This document shows positions 11,139 to 23,400 of a stretch of DNA of 64,000 bases, in pieces; the first letter of the stretch is position 1, and each line of letters starts with the position of its first letter. The translations under genes and the position numbers were made by a program. This DNA comes from Pontederia crassipes (lineage: Eukaryota; Streptophyta; Magnoliopsida; Commelinales; Pontederiaceae): the NCBI GenBank assembly GCA_030549335.1, contig CM060195.1, forward strand, positions 50,005,975 through 50,069,974, read 5' to 3'. Below the pieces are notes generated by a model, which saw only the letters and a list, made by a program, of their open reading frames with translations, had not been told where the DNA came from and did no database searches.

Positions 11139-13043
11139 GGATCGACACCCGGTTGCCCGGCCGTCACCTGCATAGCAACAGTAGAAGGTGGTAGTTTACC
11201 TTTCTTTGATTTCTGAGTCCTCATGATCTGTTGGAGAGGTGGCAGAAGGGAAGGAGGCACCCTCCGCTTGATTCTACTTTTCTTTTGCTCCTTCCGCAAC
11301 GCCGGTACAAGATCCTCATCTGGTTCTTCACCCTCATCTTCTATTTCCACGTCGCGGGAGATCTGGCCCTCCTCCAGCTCGCAGACGACCTCTGAAGGGA
11401 CGCTGAGGGTGAAACGTTCACGAACCTTCTCCGCCAATGCATCATGTGCCATGGGCGTCACAGACTCAGACAGTACCTGTGCCTGCAGGGGGTTAGTCGG
11501 AGGAGGGCCGCAATTTGCCCTAGCAGAATTAGCAGGAGAGAGGGAGGCAGCTAATGGAGGAAAGGCATCGTTAAAAGTCTCGGTGATGGCGTGTGGGGCA
11601 CGTGGCAGGCGATCCAGCGGGGAAGATGTATCACGATCGTTGAGAGAAGTTGTATGCACGCCACTTGTCATCATCGGGGCCACCACTTCGTCTGAGAAGC
11701 AATCAGAGCCGTTGTGAGTGCTTTCCAACCCAAGATCAGACGTTGTACCCCTGCCGTTGCTACCATCTAACGGATCATTAGGGTATCCGTTAGGCAGTAG
11801 AGACCGCGTGCGATCTCCATCGTCAGATCCAGGCTCATGGTTGAGATCGAGGTCCGCGAGGGCCGCGAACCGACTCCCCGAACCCACCGGCTCAGCAAGC
11901 TGGACCGGCCGCCGCGGTGAAGCATCGGTCCGTCCATGGTCAGCAGCATCCACGCCGGTACTAACAGCGTCCAGTGATCTCCCTACAGGACCAGGGCATT
12001 GGAGGTCACCTCTACGTCGACCGGGGAATGACCGGAGCCATGGCCCGAACAACAGTACCTTCTTCCCCTCTGTTCCGACGGCCGCCGACGCATTACAGCC
12101 TTCGAATCGGTGACCTACTAAACCACAGTGAAAGTAGAAGATTGGCAGATTATCGTATGATACACGTTGAAAATACCTACTGCCATCCGGATTCCGCACA
12201 CAGACTCCTTGCTTGACCGGCCGGCGTAGATCCATGTCGATGCACACCCGCACTTCAGATCCCATATCCCCAGAGAGCGTGGATTCGTCAACTGCTAGAG
12301 TAGTGCCGAAGCATCCAGCAATACGCAGGACGGAGCTACGATTCTAGAGCTCGAAAGCAGGTCACCCAAGCGGATCCAGATCGGCAAGTTTGTAGGTAGG
12401 TCACCGGTCGCGCGGAAGAAAGGTCGAGGCTGGGAAACGACAAGCATCAGACCTCTGATGCTCCAAGGGCCACCTGTCAGCACAAGCATGCGTTCCTGCA
12501 GACATTCAAAGGAGAAAACGTAAAATCCCCTTCCCATTTCCTTGATATTCACAGCCTTCTTGGTCTGCCAGAGCAGCGGAAGCTCCTGCCGAAGAGACTC
12601 AAGGGGAAGATGTCCGGCGACCCTCTCAACAAGGCATCGCTTCAGTTCTTCTGACCGGTCAGCTACATCTTCCGCGAGTATAGCCACTTCTTCCGTGATT
12701 TCCTCCTGTAGACATCTGAGCTGATGCGAGGAGATGAGGTCTGAGGTGCGCCTCACCTCCCGTCCGATGTTCACACCACGGCGATCTATCCTTGCCACAG
12801 CAGCATCTCTGTAAGATTGTTTGTGGGGGAGAGAGGGGGGTGGAGGCAGTGGTGGAGATGATGGAGGGGGATTTTGGAGGTTGCTCGTGGACAGGAACAT
12901 GTTTGAAGGGAGATTAGAGGTGGAGAGAAGGGGGGGAGGAATAGGGAAGGAGAGGGGGGGGGGAGGGGGGGGGGGAGGGGCGAGCGGCTCCGGCGAGGCG
13001 GGCGATCCACCGGAGCTAGGGTTCCCGCATCGCCCTGACTCAA
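11135..13043 (-). pseudogene. L1 ORF1 (gag-like, DUF4283/zinc knuckle), decayed
   Basis: RNA-binding partner of ORF2 in plant L1 elements. Three reading frames follow each other: a Pro-rich N-terminus (to about 12890), a DUF4283-like core (12900-12295; ends FFRATGDLPTNLPIWIRLGDL), and a C-terminal part (12265-11135; GSEVRVCIDMDLRRP, then a knuckle in which the first Cys is replaced, FYFHCGLVGHRFEGC). A frameshift near 12340-12355 separates core and C-terminus, because the downstream frame reads back into RIAGCFGTTLAVDES. A second shift may lie in the poly-C tract at 12957-12977 (Pro codons). The first ATG is uncertain. Confidence 0.85.
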
Positions 13044-13062
13044 GGTCGCCTTTTCTAAAACC

Positions 13063-13072
13063 AGAACTATCT
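13063..13072. repeat. Target-site duplication of the L1 element (right)
   Basis: Second copy of AGAACTATCT, directly beyond the 5' end of the minus-strand L1. Confidence 0.85.
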
Positions 13073-13799
13073 AATATAGTGCGAGACTATGAAGCTGAAT
13101 AATTGATTATTTTATTAACTTTTCAGGATCACCATAATATTACATTTAAATTAGCAGAAATCTGAATCGAAAGAATGAGAGGATTTTTCAAATTATTAAT
13201 GGACGTTTGTTATAAAAATAATTATCCATTTTAGTATATCTTTATAAGTTTTCTTAATGTTATATTTGTAAAGAATATTGTTGAACTTATTTATCTTTAT
13301 TTCTTTAAATTATATTCGTTTATTAATAATGTGACAAGATATTTAAAATAGTTTATTAGGGTATTTTCATATTTTTAAACTATTTTAATTATTATTTACA
13401 TCACAAGTACTTACCAATTATACTCTTTTCCAGTTCTTATGAATTTATCGTGTCTTTTAATTTGCTACTTCATTTTTATGTAGCTAAATCCATGAGTAGA
13501 TTTTCAAATGGAGTAAAGTGTATTCTTTTTTTTTTTTACTTTTTGCATTTGTTTGGTGAAAGTCGAGCATTAATGTATTATTTTACAAAACCAAAAAAAC
13601 AAAAGAAATCAACTTTTTCTTATCAAATTTATCACTTTTTTTAAAGAACAGACTAATTTTTGTGTGACTAGATCCACTTTGGAAATGGGAAAGGTATTAT
13701 TCAAGGAATGTAGTTTTTTTTATTAAATTGGTTATGATAGCACAAGTGTTTAATGTGTGTTCAAAGCATCCTCTACGAGCACCTTCCATCACTTCTTAA
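13073..13799. other. AT-rich spacer
   Basis: No gene, RNA or repeat structure that I can support. Short frames such as 13450-13644 are low-complexity. Confidence 0.5.
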
Positions 13800-14003
13800 C
13801 ATTATGTTTGGATGAACACTCGTTAAAGCGGAGTGAAAAGAATGAGGGGAAAGAAAATGAGAGGAAATGGAAGAAAATTTTTACACTTCAATTTGGGTTG
13901 AAACAAAATAGCACCAAAGAAGGGGAAAACATTCAAACAAGAGGAATTTTTTCCCTTCCCCTCCCCCTCTTTGCTCTCTATTCACCTCAATCCAAACATA
14001 GTG
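13800..14003. mobile_element. Tourist/PIF-Harbinger-like MITE
   Basis: A 204-bp non-coding element. Its ends form imperfect inverted repeats (CATTATGTTTGGAT at the left, CACTATGTTTGGAT on the opposite strand at the right). It is flanked by TAA on both sides (13797-13799 and 14004-14006), the trinucleotide duplication typical of PIF/Harbinger. The interior is purine-rich. Family assignment rests on the target duplication and the TGTTTGG terminal motif. Confidence 0.6.
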
Positions 14004-16224
14004 TAACTGTTGGCTGGATAACTATATCAGCGGCGCACTCATAAAGATTTATGTTCATGAACAAACCGATACTAAAGCGTTTATCATCCAACAAAGCAAC
14101 GAGTGCTTTATAGCAACAATAAAATTCACAAAATAATATAATTGCATATTTAACAAAAAGATTCGATCATAGCATAAATTTTGGTGACATATGAGAAATT
14201 AAATAAATAATATTTTATTCTAAAAATTATAGTTGGAAATCATTATTATTCGAAATTAGGAGAGAAATGGAGAGGAAGTTAGAAGAGATAAGGAGCAATG
14301 TGAGTTGGAATATAATTGTTATATGTATGGTTATCGGATAAATAATTAATTTTGAATTTAATTAACTCTAGGTGGCTATGAAAAGAGTTAATTAATGGTA
14401 GACAGTCATGATTAACTCAAAATTAATATAGGACTTTATAAAAGTCAAATTTCTAATTACAACTTATAAATATGTCCTAACGAATGGGTGAAAACTCTTG
14501 GCAGTGAAACTAAATTTCTAATCACAACCCTTACTTATTTTCCTTTGCGCGTGAATCGAGCTCTTTCATAGCGCAAACGACGTTTGATTTTGAAGTCCTC
14601 ACATAAGATATCACCATCCAAGTGATCGGTGAGACATCGTCGGAGAGTAATCAAAGTTTGGTATTTCGTGTAATCAATAAATAACATGAACTCAATTAAT
14701 TTTTCAACCAACTTAAAGATACATAAGAGGAATTTCTATCGATATAGAAATCTAGACCATGTAATTTATACTCAGATTAATTTAGTATATTTTTTTATCA
14801 ATTTGAATAGTTATCACATTAAAAAAAGGTCAAAAAATCGTGTCAGAAATATAATTCTCCGATGACAGTAGAACTCGGTTCGGATTTTGTTCTGCCCGGC
14901 CTAGGTTCTATAGAACTTAGATCGAATTGGTTTAAGAACGAGTTCGATAAACTCGGCTCGGATTCTTGTTCAACATGAGCTCTTATTTTGCGTAAAAAAA
15001 TAACGAAAGTGAATGGGATCGACCACCTGATTACACATCATACTCGATCCGAATTTCACCAGGCCAAGAGTAATTAAATTGGACAAATTGAAACATGGCC
15101 TGGTTCCCGCTGTTGCAGATAGGTTTTTGAGAACATAAACTTATTTTTAATATTAAAATTATAGTTAATTCAATTATTATTATTGATTGTTACTGATCTT
15201 TTTATCATCATGTATAATCCTACCATTGTTATAGCGTTGACTTGGTAATATTTTGATCTCGTCTTATTTTACATAATTGAAATTGATATTGAGCTCATGT
15301 CTAGTGATTGCCTTTAAATGATGACTAATTAAACTAAATTAAAATATATGGGATAGATAGTCTAAAAATTACCTTTGCCCTATGTATGTCCATTAATTCC
15401 CCGCCATATACGAATCTATCAAATTGAATTGGACTTATGGTAGGACCGATCATTGGTATGCATGAAAGTAACATAGTGTTCCTTAATTGATTGTGCTCCC
15501 TATTGTATTAGATAAGATCGAAGAACTGAATGAATTCAATCGAATTAAATGAAATTAATATTGAATTGACAATTGTTATTACTTAATTATATCGAATTAT
15601 TGTTGGTCAATGATCATTGCTTATCGAATTAAAAATTATTATTTGAAAATTAATTACTGATAATATAATTAATGTTTATTAAATTAAATTTTTTTATTGA
15701 TTTATAGTGGTATCTTGATCTTAATGTGATATATTGTTCTACATTGATTATTATATTATATTATTTGTTAAATTATTCATTCATTGATTTTATATCTTTT
15801 CAATTGAGCGTTATTTATCGTTGTTGAACTTTACGTATTGAGTATTTTTATACTCATAAATTTTTTTATACTCGAATTCATGCAAATTAGAGTTATAGAG
15901 GATGATCTTGCACATGGATTCACTCAGTGACATAAGATATTGCACAAACATTATGATTGAGTCTTCATGTAGTTATCTCATTTTACTATTTTTTGCATAT
16001 TAATACTGTGAACTTATGATCTAGTTATTTTGATTATCATAACTTATTAGTTAGTACTACTGAAAAAAAATTCATATTTTATTATTATATTTTGAAAAAT
16101 AAATTTATAAAAGTTTTCTTGTAGCATCTATCAATTTTCTGAGCATGAGATTGCCACATGCCGTCTAAGCGTTAGAATATAAGCGCAAACTCAGCCAAAA
16201 TTTTTTTTTCATGCATATTTAATG
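14004..16224. other. AT-rich spacer
   Basis: Long AT-rich stretch without supported genes. Around 14870-15110 there is a GC-richer patch with words such as CTCGGCTCGG and TTCGGATT, resembling fragments of old LTR or hAT-derived sequence, but I could not find its ends. Confidence 0.45.
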
Positions 16225-16362
16225 ATGAGCAAAGATAGAGGTGTTTAATGGCTAACATTGATGACAAGTAAAATTAACTAATCTCAAAATTTTCAAACCG
16301 ACTCAAATTAATTAACTCAATCAAACTTGGATCCACCTGTTCCGATGAACACCTCTCTAATG
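16225..16362. mobile_element. Possible small hAT-like MITE
   Basis: A segment of about 138 bp with inverted ends: AGAGGTGTTTAATGG at the left and, on the opposite strand at the right, AGAGGTGTTCATCGG. The ends resemble the hAT-like element at 61856-62273. I could not identify a convincing 8-bp target duplication, so this is tentative. Confidence 0.35.
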
Positions 16363-16684
16363 TAGTGATTTTTTTCAAATACAAGCAATTTTGATTAGGA
16401 CGTTCAATCAAACACTCCTAAACAAAAAATGCTACTGCCATAAGTTCGAATATATTTTTCTCAAATTTTGTAAATATGACAAAATTATCTACCTTAGTTG
16501 TTTTGATATAATATAAGACATGTAATACCGTGCTTTACATAAAATAATTGAATACTAACAATGATTTGGTTTTAATATTTGTAGTACGTAGAATTGTGAA
16601 AATAGACATGGAAATAATGAAATAGGCAATACTATTTTGAAGATTATCATAAATATAAAGATCTTATTGGAATGCCTCACATCT

Positions 16685-16688
16685 CTCA

Positions 16689-16752
<64 letters not shown>
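16685..16752. repeat. Compound (CT)n(CA)n(TA)n microsatellite
   Basis: Three adjoining dinucleotide tracts. The neighbouring pyrimidine-rich sequence to about 16920 yields chance reading frames in both directions. Confidence 0.9.
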
Positions 16753-16754
<2 letters not shown>

Positions 16755-17180
16755 AAGAAGAGGAACGGTCGAACCCTCTTCCTCTTCCTCTGCTTTATCT
16801 CCCTTCCACTTCCTCTCCCCTCTTCATTGCTACGTCCGATCACGAATGGGGAGGTCAAAAAAAGAACCCCCCTCCTCACATTTCCCCCTTCGTCTCTCTC
16901 CCTCACTCACTCTTTGTTCTTCCTTCGATGACGCGCATGAACGACAATAGAGGGAGGCATTCCAACAAGCATTTCTGGCGTGGACGATGCAGGGGTAGCG
17001 GCGGACGGCAGCAAGCGACCGAGGACAAACATCGCAAGGATGAACCACAATTTCATAGGCTAAGATGTGTGAATTCGGGATCTATCTCATAATTTGGTTT
17101 CTGGACGATTTATGCATGCTTGGGACCGAACAAAAAGTAGAACCCATGATAAAAAAGAGTAGGAAACTTGCTACGTAATG

Positions 17181-17243
17181 TTTACTACTTGTGCGATCGA
17201 TATACTTGCCGAACTTTTCTACTCTATAGAAAAGTAGCCATCA
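17181..17243 (+). repeat. Remnant of the gypsy 5' LTR (its 3' end)
   Basis: This 63-bp segment (contains TGTGCGATCGATATACTTGC) recurs nearly unchanged at 29766-29828. It is followed directly by the primer-binding-like site, as expected for the end of a 5' LTR. Sequence further left does not match the 3' LTR. Confidence 0.85.
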
Positions 17244-17376
17244 AGTTTTTTGCGCCGTTGTCGGAGACTTTTTCTATCTTTTTCTTACTACAGGTTACTA
17301 TTTTTTTATTTTTTTCGAACATCCTGTGCAATCAAATCGGACTTCTATTCAGGAATTAACCGTGTCATCATTTGAA

Positions 17377-17531
17377 ACGGTTCGTGTTTTCTGAAAAAAC
17401 GGCCCGCAATTTTTTCTGCACATTTTCACAAAAGGCAACTTAAACACGGTCCGCGTTCACAATACACGGCCCGTATTTTATAGCCGAGCTCACGAACACG
17501 GTCCGTGTTTTGATCTACACGGTCCGTGTTT
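17377..17531. repeat. Cluster of palindromic words AACACGG-N-CCGTGTT (gypsy leader)
   Basis: About six exact or slightly changed copies of one short palindrome in 155 bp of untranslated leader. A perfect 15-mer lies at 17495-17509 (AACACGGTCCGTGTT). A second, larger cluster lies at 27979-28740. Confidence 0.8.
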
Positions 17532-17739
17532 CGTTCTTTATTTCAAATATATATATATTTTTAGCCACCTGATTTTGTCAATAATTATTTCAAACTATTC
17601 TTGATTTAATTGCGCTCTGGAATCCTCGAATAAAACAATAAAGAAACATAATACCAGAAGCTCAAAAGAACCACTTCTCTTCAATCCTGAAATAGAAAAA
17701 TTTGCTAAACAACAAAGGAAAGTTATAAGAATCAAAGAG

Positions 17740-19766
17740 ATGGTGGAAAATCAACAACAACAACAACCAGTAATTCAAAATCCAAATCCAAATTATGGGA
17801 CGATGAGGAATTACACTATTGGTCAGATGAATTAGACCCATGGAGCATTACTCTTCCAGACATCAACACCAATTTCCATATACAACATGGCACATTTCAA
17901 ATGGTGCAAAATGACCAATTTAGTGGAAATCAAGATGAAGATCCTTTTGGACATGTTAGGCAATTTCTTCAATTGTGTTCTACTTTTAAATTTCATAATG
18001 TTTTTTATGATGCAATTATGTTGAGACTCTTTCCCTTCTCCTTGAGAGGGAAAGGAGCCACTTGGCTCCATACTCTACCCGAAGGAACAATCACAGACTG
18101 AAGAGAGATGCGGCAAAAATTTATCAACAAATATTGTCTGTCCCAGAAAGCAGCTCGACTAATCTCTGATATCAAAGCATTCTATCAACAAGACTCAGAA
18201 ACTATGCATGAAGCATGGGAAAGGTTTAAGGAACTTGTATCTCGTGTTCCTTATAATATACCACTTCATGAATAAATTCAATTTTTTTTATAATAGTGCT
18301 ACTTTCACCGTACGAGATAAGATTGACACTTCTACAGGAAGTTCCATGAATGATAAATCTCCTGAAGAGATTTATAATATTATTGAAAATCTTGCTATGA
18401 ATCATTGGCAAAATAATAGGATCAGAGAACCACCACGAAAGACAAGTGCCTATCAGATAGACGACAACACTCAACTTACGGCGCAAATAGAAGCCATGAA
18501 TAAAAAATGGAGACATTGATGAGCCGCTTCAATGAAAAAGCCCATGTTAAATCCGTACAACAAACTTGTAAATTTTGTAGTGAATGACACTCTACTTATG
18601 AATGCCCAATGGTTTCAAACTCTAACCCTTCCACTTCTTTTGAAAATGTTATTTATGTATCGAATAATAATTTCAGGAACAATCAAGGGGGCAATTATGG
18701 CGCATATGGATTTGGGTTGACAAATCTATCCAACTACTCTTGGGTACATCATCGAGGTGCTCCACCTCCAGGATTTCAACCGCACAATGATGACAAACCT
18801 CAAGCCGAACCAAAATCCAACTTGGAAGATGTATTGGCTAAGTTTATCAAAATAGTGGATACAAAATTTGTAAATCAAGAAACCTCAATTCGCAACATAG
18901 AAAATCATGTGGGACAATTAGCTAACATGATTGCAAGTAGACAACCAGGTTCTCTTCCTAGCAATACAGAAAAGAATCCGAGGGAAGAAGCGAAAGCAGT
19001 CAAATTGGGAAGTGGCAAGGAGCTACCAGAACCAATACCTACTTCGACCCCAGATCAACCATCTTCAGCTCAACCATCTTCAAATCAATCGCCTACATCA
19101 TTAGCCAAAAAGGAGGTTACAAAACACCAGATTCCTGAAAAATCTGGAAACCTGTCATATCCTAAAAAATATCGACAGGAACAATTAGATAAACAATTTT
19201 CTCATTTTTTAAAAATTTTTAAGCAAATTCATATTAACATTCCATTTCATAAAGCGCATAAACAGATGCCCGTATATGCCAAATTCATGAAGGATGTACT
19301 CTCAAACAAACGGAAAATTGAGGAAACGGGCTTGATCAAATTAACAACTCAATATTGTTCTGTTTGTAAAAGAGATTTGCCGACAAAAGAAAAGGATCCA
19401 GGGAGTTTTACTATGCCCTGCACTATTGGAAATTGTTTTTGTTCCAAGGCACTATGTAACTTGGGTGCTAGTATTAATCTGATGCCGTATTCCATTTTTC
19501 AAAAATTAGGTTATAACGAGCTTAAGGATACTTCGGTGATGCTTCAATTCGCGGATCAATCCATTAAAAAGCCTAAGGGCCTCTTAGAAGATGTTATTGT
19601 CAAAGTTGATAAATTTACATTCTCAGCAGATTTCATCATCATGTATATGAATTCAGAAGTCGAAGCACCTATCATCTTAGGTAGATCATTTCTCGCTACG
19701 GGCAACCCTTTAATAGATGTCAAAAAGGTATATCTCGCTTTAAAAGTGGAGAATGAAGAACTGTGT
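17740..19766 (+). pseudogene. Gypsy gag and protease region (fossil)
   Basis: The capsid-type part is recognisable at 17900-18110 (GHVRQFLQLCSTFKFHNV, LFPFSLRGKGATWL), followed by a gag spacer. An aspartic-protease region lies at about 19420-19760 (CNLGASINLMPYS, APIILGRSFLATG). The region is broken. The protease region ends at the copia insertion. Confidence 0.85.
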
Positions 19767-19990
19767 TGTTACGAAAAGAGGAAGAGAGATCGCACGAAAT
19801 ACAGAAGAACGCGAAGAAGAAAAACGACGACGGCTCTTTGTTATGGAATAATGATGATTACAAGAACAGATCTCTGTCTAGACCCCTAGTGAGTTTATAT
19901 AGGCACTCCCTTTAACAGATGATTGGAATTACATACGGACTGAGACTCTAAATAAATCTCCTAAAAATAGGACACATATCTCGTGATAAG
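19767..19990 (-). repeat. Copia LTR copy 1 (outer left, divergent end)
   Basis: Begins TGTTACGAAAAGAGG like the other two LTRs and matches them to about 19918. Beyond that it departs from them, so only part of an LTR is clear; the right limit is approximate. Confidence 0.75.
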
Positions 19991-20039
19991 GAAATAAATC
20001 AAATCCGAATCACAAACAGAATACCCCTAAAAAATTTTG

Positions 20040-20249
20040 CTTCAAAAGCGCAAAATTTTAACAAAAATTTTTCTTCGACACGTTTGAGAGCGGCGTCCAG
20101 ACTCCTTGTTACTTCAAAAGCGTCCGCATCTTGATCTGTCACAACCCAAAACTGTTCCTGTCGTTGAACTTCTCCACGCTCACGTTGTGCGATGTCATCT
20201 CCCTGTTGATCGAGAATCGCTGACAAATCCTAAGGCTCTGATACCAGTT
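20040..20249 (-). pseudogene. Second copy of copia leader and gag start (fossil)
   Basis: Repeats the primer-binding site, leader and first gag stretch found at about 24310-24527. With the LTRs on both sides it forms an internally deleted second unit sharing the middle LTR with the main element. Confidence 0.8.
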
Positions 20250-20492
20250 TGTTACGAAAAGAGGGAGAGAGTGATCGCACGAAATACAGAAGAACGCGAA
20301 GAAAAAAATAGTGGCGGCTCTTTGTTATGGAATAATGATGATTACAATGATAGGTCTCTGTCTAGACCCCTGTGGAGTTTATATAGGCACTCCCTTTGAC
20401 AGATGATAGTGAGACTCCCGTAATGAAATTCTGCTGAAGCGCCTGACTATGTAGGGGGACAAACTGAGTTCAGATTCAAGGCATTATTAACA
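20250..20492 (-). repeat. Copia LTR copy 2 (3' LTR of the main unit)
   Basis: 243 bp with TGTT...AACA ends, next to the polypurine tract on its internal side. Pairs with 24528-24771. Confidence 0.93.
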
Positions 20493-23400
20493 AATATCCA
20501 CCTTGACTTGATTCATCTTCAGAGCACAAAAGCACGCCACGTCGTCGCCAGTCCCATCTTGAAGCTATTACCAAATATTTATGTTAAGCAAGTCCAAACA
20601 ATGTTGGAACTTGCCATAAGGAACAAATTTGATGAACATATCAGCTGGATTATTTTCAGTGACAATCTTCTTCACCTTGATCCTCTTCTCAGTGCGGATG
20701 AAGTGATATCTGACATCAATGTGTTTAGTTCTTTCATGATGTACTTGATCCTTGGCTAAATATATTGCACTCAGACTGTCACAGTGCACTATAGTCTGCT
20801 CCTGATGTAATCCGAGATCTCCAACTAAGCCTTTTAATCAGATACCTTCCTTGACAGCTTCTGTCAGTGCAATGTATTCAGCCTCTGTGGTGGACAATGT
20901 AACTGATGGCTGAAGTGTAGCCTTCCAACTAATAACTGAACTGTCCAAAGTGAAGACATAGCCTGTCATAAATCGTCTTCCATCAACATCTCCAGCATAA
21001 TCCGAATCTGAGTACCCTGCAACCAATCACTATTTATCACTTCTGTATATGAGGCCAATATCAGATGTTCCTCTCAGATACCGAAAAATTCGCTTCACTG
21101 CTTGCCAGTGCTCCTTTCCTGGATCGCTCATGAACGTCTGACAACACTGACTGCATGAGCAATGTCTGATCTTGTGCAAACCATGGCATACATCAGACTT
21201 CCAACTGCACTAGCATATGAAATCCGAGACATGTACTCCTTTTCTGCTTCTGACTTTGGTGCGAAGGCAACAGAAAGATGAACATTTGCAGCTAATGGAG
21301 TATTCAAAGGCTTCGCTCCAGACATTCCAAACCTGGATAAAATCTTCTCAATATAACTTTTCTGAGATAAGAAGAGTTTACTCTGTGCGCGATCCCTTAG
21401 AATTTCCATCCCCAGAATTTTCTATGTTGCACCAAGATCTTCAATGTCGAATTCTGCACTGAGTAGCTTCTTCAAATTCTGAATGTCTGTCATGTCTCTG
21501 GCAGCAATAAGCATATCATCAACATACAAGAGCAGATAGATGGTGGAGCCGTCATTCACCTTCTTGTAATATACACAGCAATTATAGAGACTTCGACTGA
21601 ATCCCTTACTGATCATGAAGCTGTCAAACCTCTTGTACCATTGTCTGGGAGACTACTTCAAGCCATACAGAAATTTTCTTCAGACTACAAACTTGACTCT
21701 CCTTTCCTGAAATGGAGAATCTCTCTGGTTGGCTCATAAGAATGTCTTCTTCAAGTTCTCCATGGAAGAAAGCAGTCTTCACATCAAGTTGCTCGAGCTC
21801 TAGATTCTGATGTGTTACAAGAGCAAATAGCACCATGATAGAAGTATGTCTGACAATAGGTGAGAATATCTCATTGTAGTTTACACCTTCTTTCTGACTA
21901 TAACCTTTAGCAACCAGCCGTGCTTTGTATTTCGTGACTTCAACTCCTGTAATTCCTGCTTTCTTCTTGAAGATCCATTTACAGCCAACAACCTTCCTGC
22001 CTTTAGGCAACTTGACCAACTCACACGTCTGATTCTTGTGAAGAGATTCCATCTCCTCACCCATAGCAGCGATCCACTGTCCAGATTCGGCACATGTGAT
22101 GGCATCACTATAAGAGGACGGCTCTAGGGACTCCACCTCTTCAGCTACCTGTAGTGCATAAGCAACCGTGTCCTCGAAACCATATCGCTTAGGAGGACCC
22201 ACTTCTCTACGAGAATGTCTAGCAGCAATTGACTCCTCTTCAGGTTGCTCATCAGATTCTTCACATTCTGATTCTTCTTCTTGATGTGATCCTTCAGCAT
22301 CATCCTCAGTTGGAGTGATTTCAACCTCCACATGTTTATTGACACTCTCTTCAGCCTCCACCTTCAACTGAAGCATTGATGCTTCATCAAAGGTCACGCT
22401 TCTGCTGTGGATGACTTTGTGTTCTGAAGGAGACCAGATTCTGTAGCCCTTCACTCCTGCACCATATCTCATGAACACCCCTTCTTTGGTCCTTGGCTCC
22501 AACTTTTCTTCACTGACGTGATAATATGCTGGACAATCAAAAACTTTCAGACAAGTATAATCAGCAGGATTTTTTTACCATACCTCAGTTGGAGTCTTGA
22601 GATCAATCGCAGTCGCCGGACTTCGATTCACCAAGTAGCAAGCTGTGTTAACAGCTTCAGCCCAGAATGTCCTATTCAGGCCAGCGTTAGAGAGCATGCA
22701 CCTTGCCCTCTTCAGAAGTGTATTGTCCATTCGTTCTGCAACTCTATTCTATTGTGGAGTATCCCTGACTGTGCGATGTCTGGCAATGCCTTCATCTTTG
22801 CAGAATTGGTCAAATTCAACAGAACAGAACTCCAAACCATTGTCAGTGCGAAGATGCTTTACTTTCTTCAACGTCTGATTTTCTACCAGAACCTTCCACT
22901 GCTTGAAGGCCCTCAAGGACTCATTCTTGTGTTTCGTCATGAATACTCAAGTCATCCTCGAGTAGTCATCAATCACATATAGGAAGTATCTCGCACCTCC
23001 TAATGATGGAACACGAGAAGGACCCCAATAATCGGCGTGGATGTAGTCAAGTGTCGCCTTCGTCCTGTGCACTGCCTTGCCAAACTGAGACCTTCGCTGT
23101 TTGCCGAATACGCAGTGCTTGCAGAAACTAATTTCAGATATCTTCTTCTTTCCTAGAAGACCTCGTTTGCTGAGGATATTCATCTCGTTCTGACTCATAT
23201 GCCCAAGCCGCATGTGCCATAATTTAAACCTATCTCATTCGGATGAACTAGCAACTGCAGCAACGCCAGAGACTGTCTTGCCTTGTAATACATACAAGGA
23301 CTTCTGTCTGACTCCCTTCAGAACCGTAGCATCACCCTTCATGACCTTGAGGATGCCTCCAGCAGCATTGATCTGACACCCTTTAGAATCGAGGACTCCA

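Larger units (their letters stand above)
7007..13062 (-). mobile_element. Nearly full-length L1-clade LINE, inactive
   Basis: A non-LTR retrotransposon of about 6.06 kb on the minus strand, bounded by a 10-bp target duplication and ending in a short A-rich tail. It carries ORF1 (nucleic-acid-binding, DUF4283-type with a degenerate zinc knuckle) and ORF2 (APE endonuclease, reverse transcriptase, zf-RVT, RNase H). ORF1's TGA and ORF2's ATG overlap as ATGA at 11138-11135. There is almost no 5' UTR before the first possible ORF1 codons, so the 5' end may be slightly truncated. It is dead: seven in-frame stops and one frameshift in ORF2, and at least one frameshift in ORF1. Confidence 0.95.

Noticed and set aside
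11223-12113. Plus-strand reading frames of 164 and 131 codons
   Set aside because: They are antisense shadows of the L1 ORF1 region and have no domain.
16664-16950. Reading frames around the CT/CA/TA repeat
   Set aside because: They are translations of microsatellite and pyrimidine-rich DNA in both directions.
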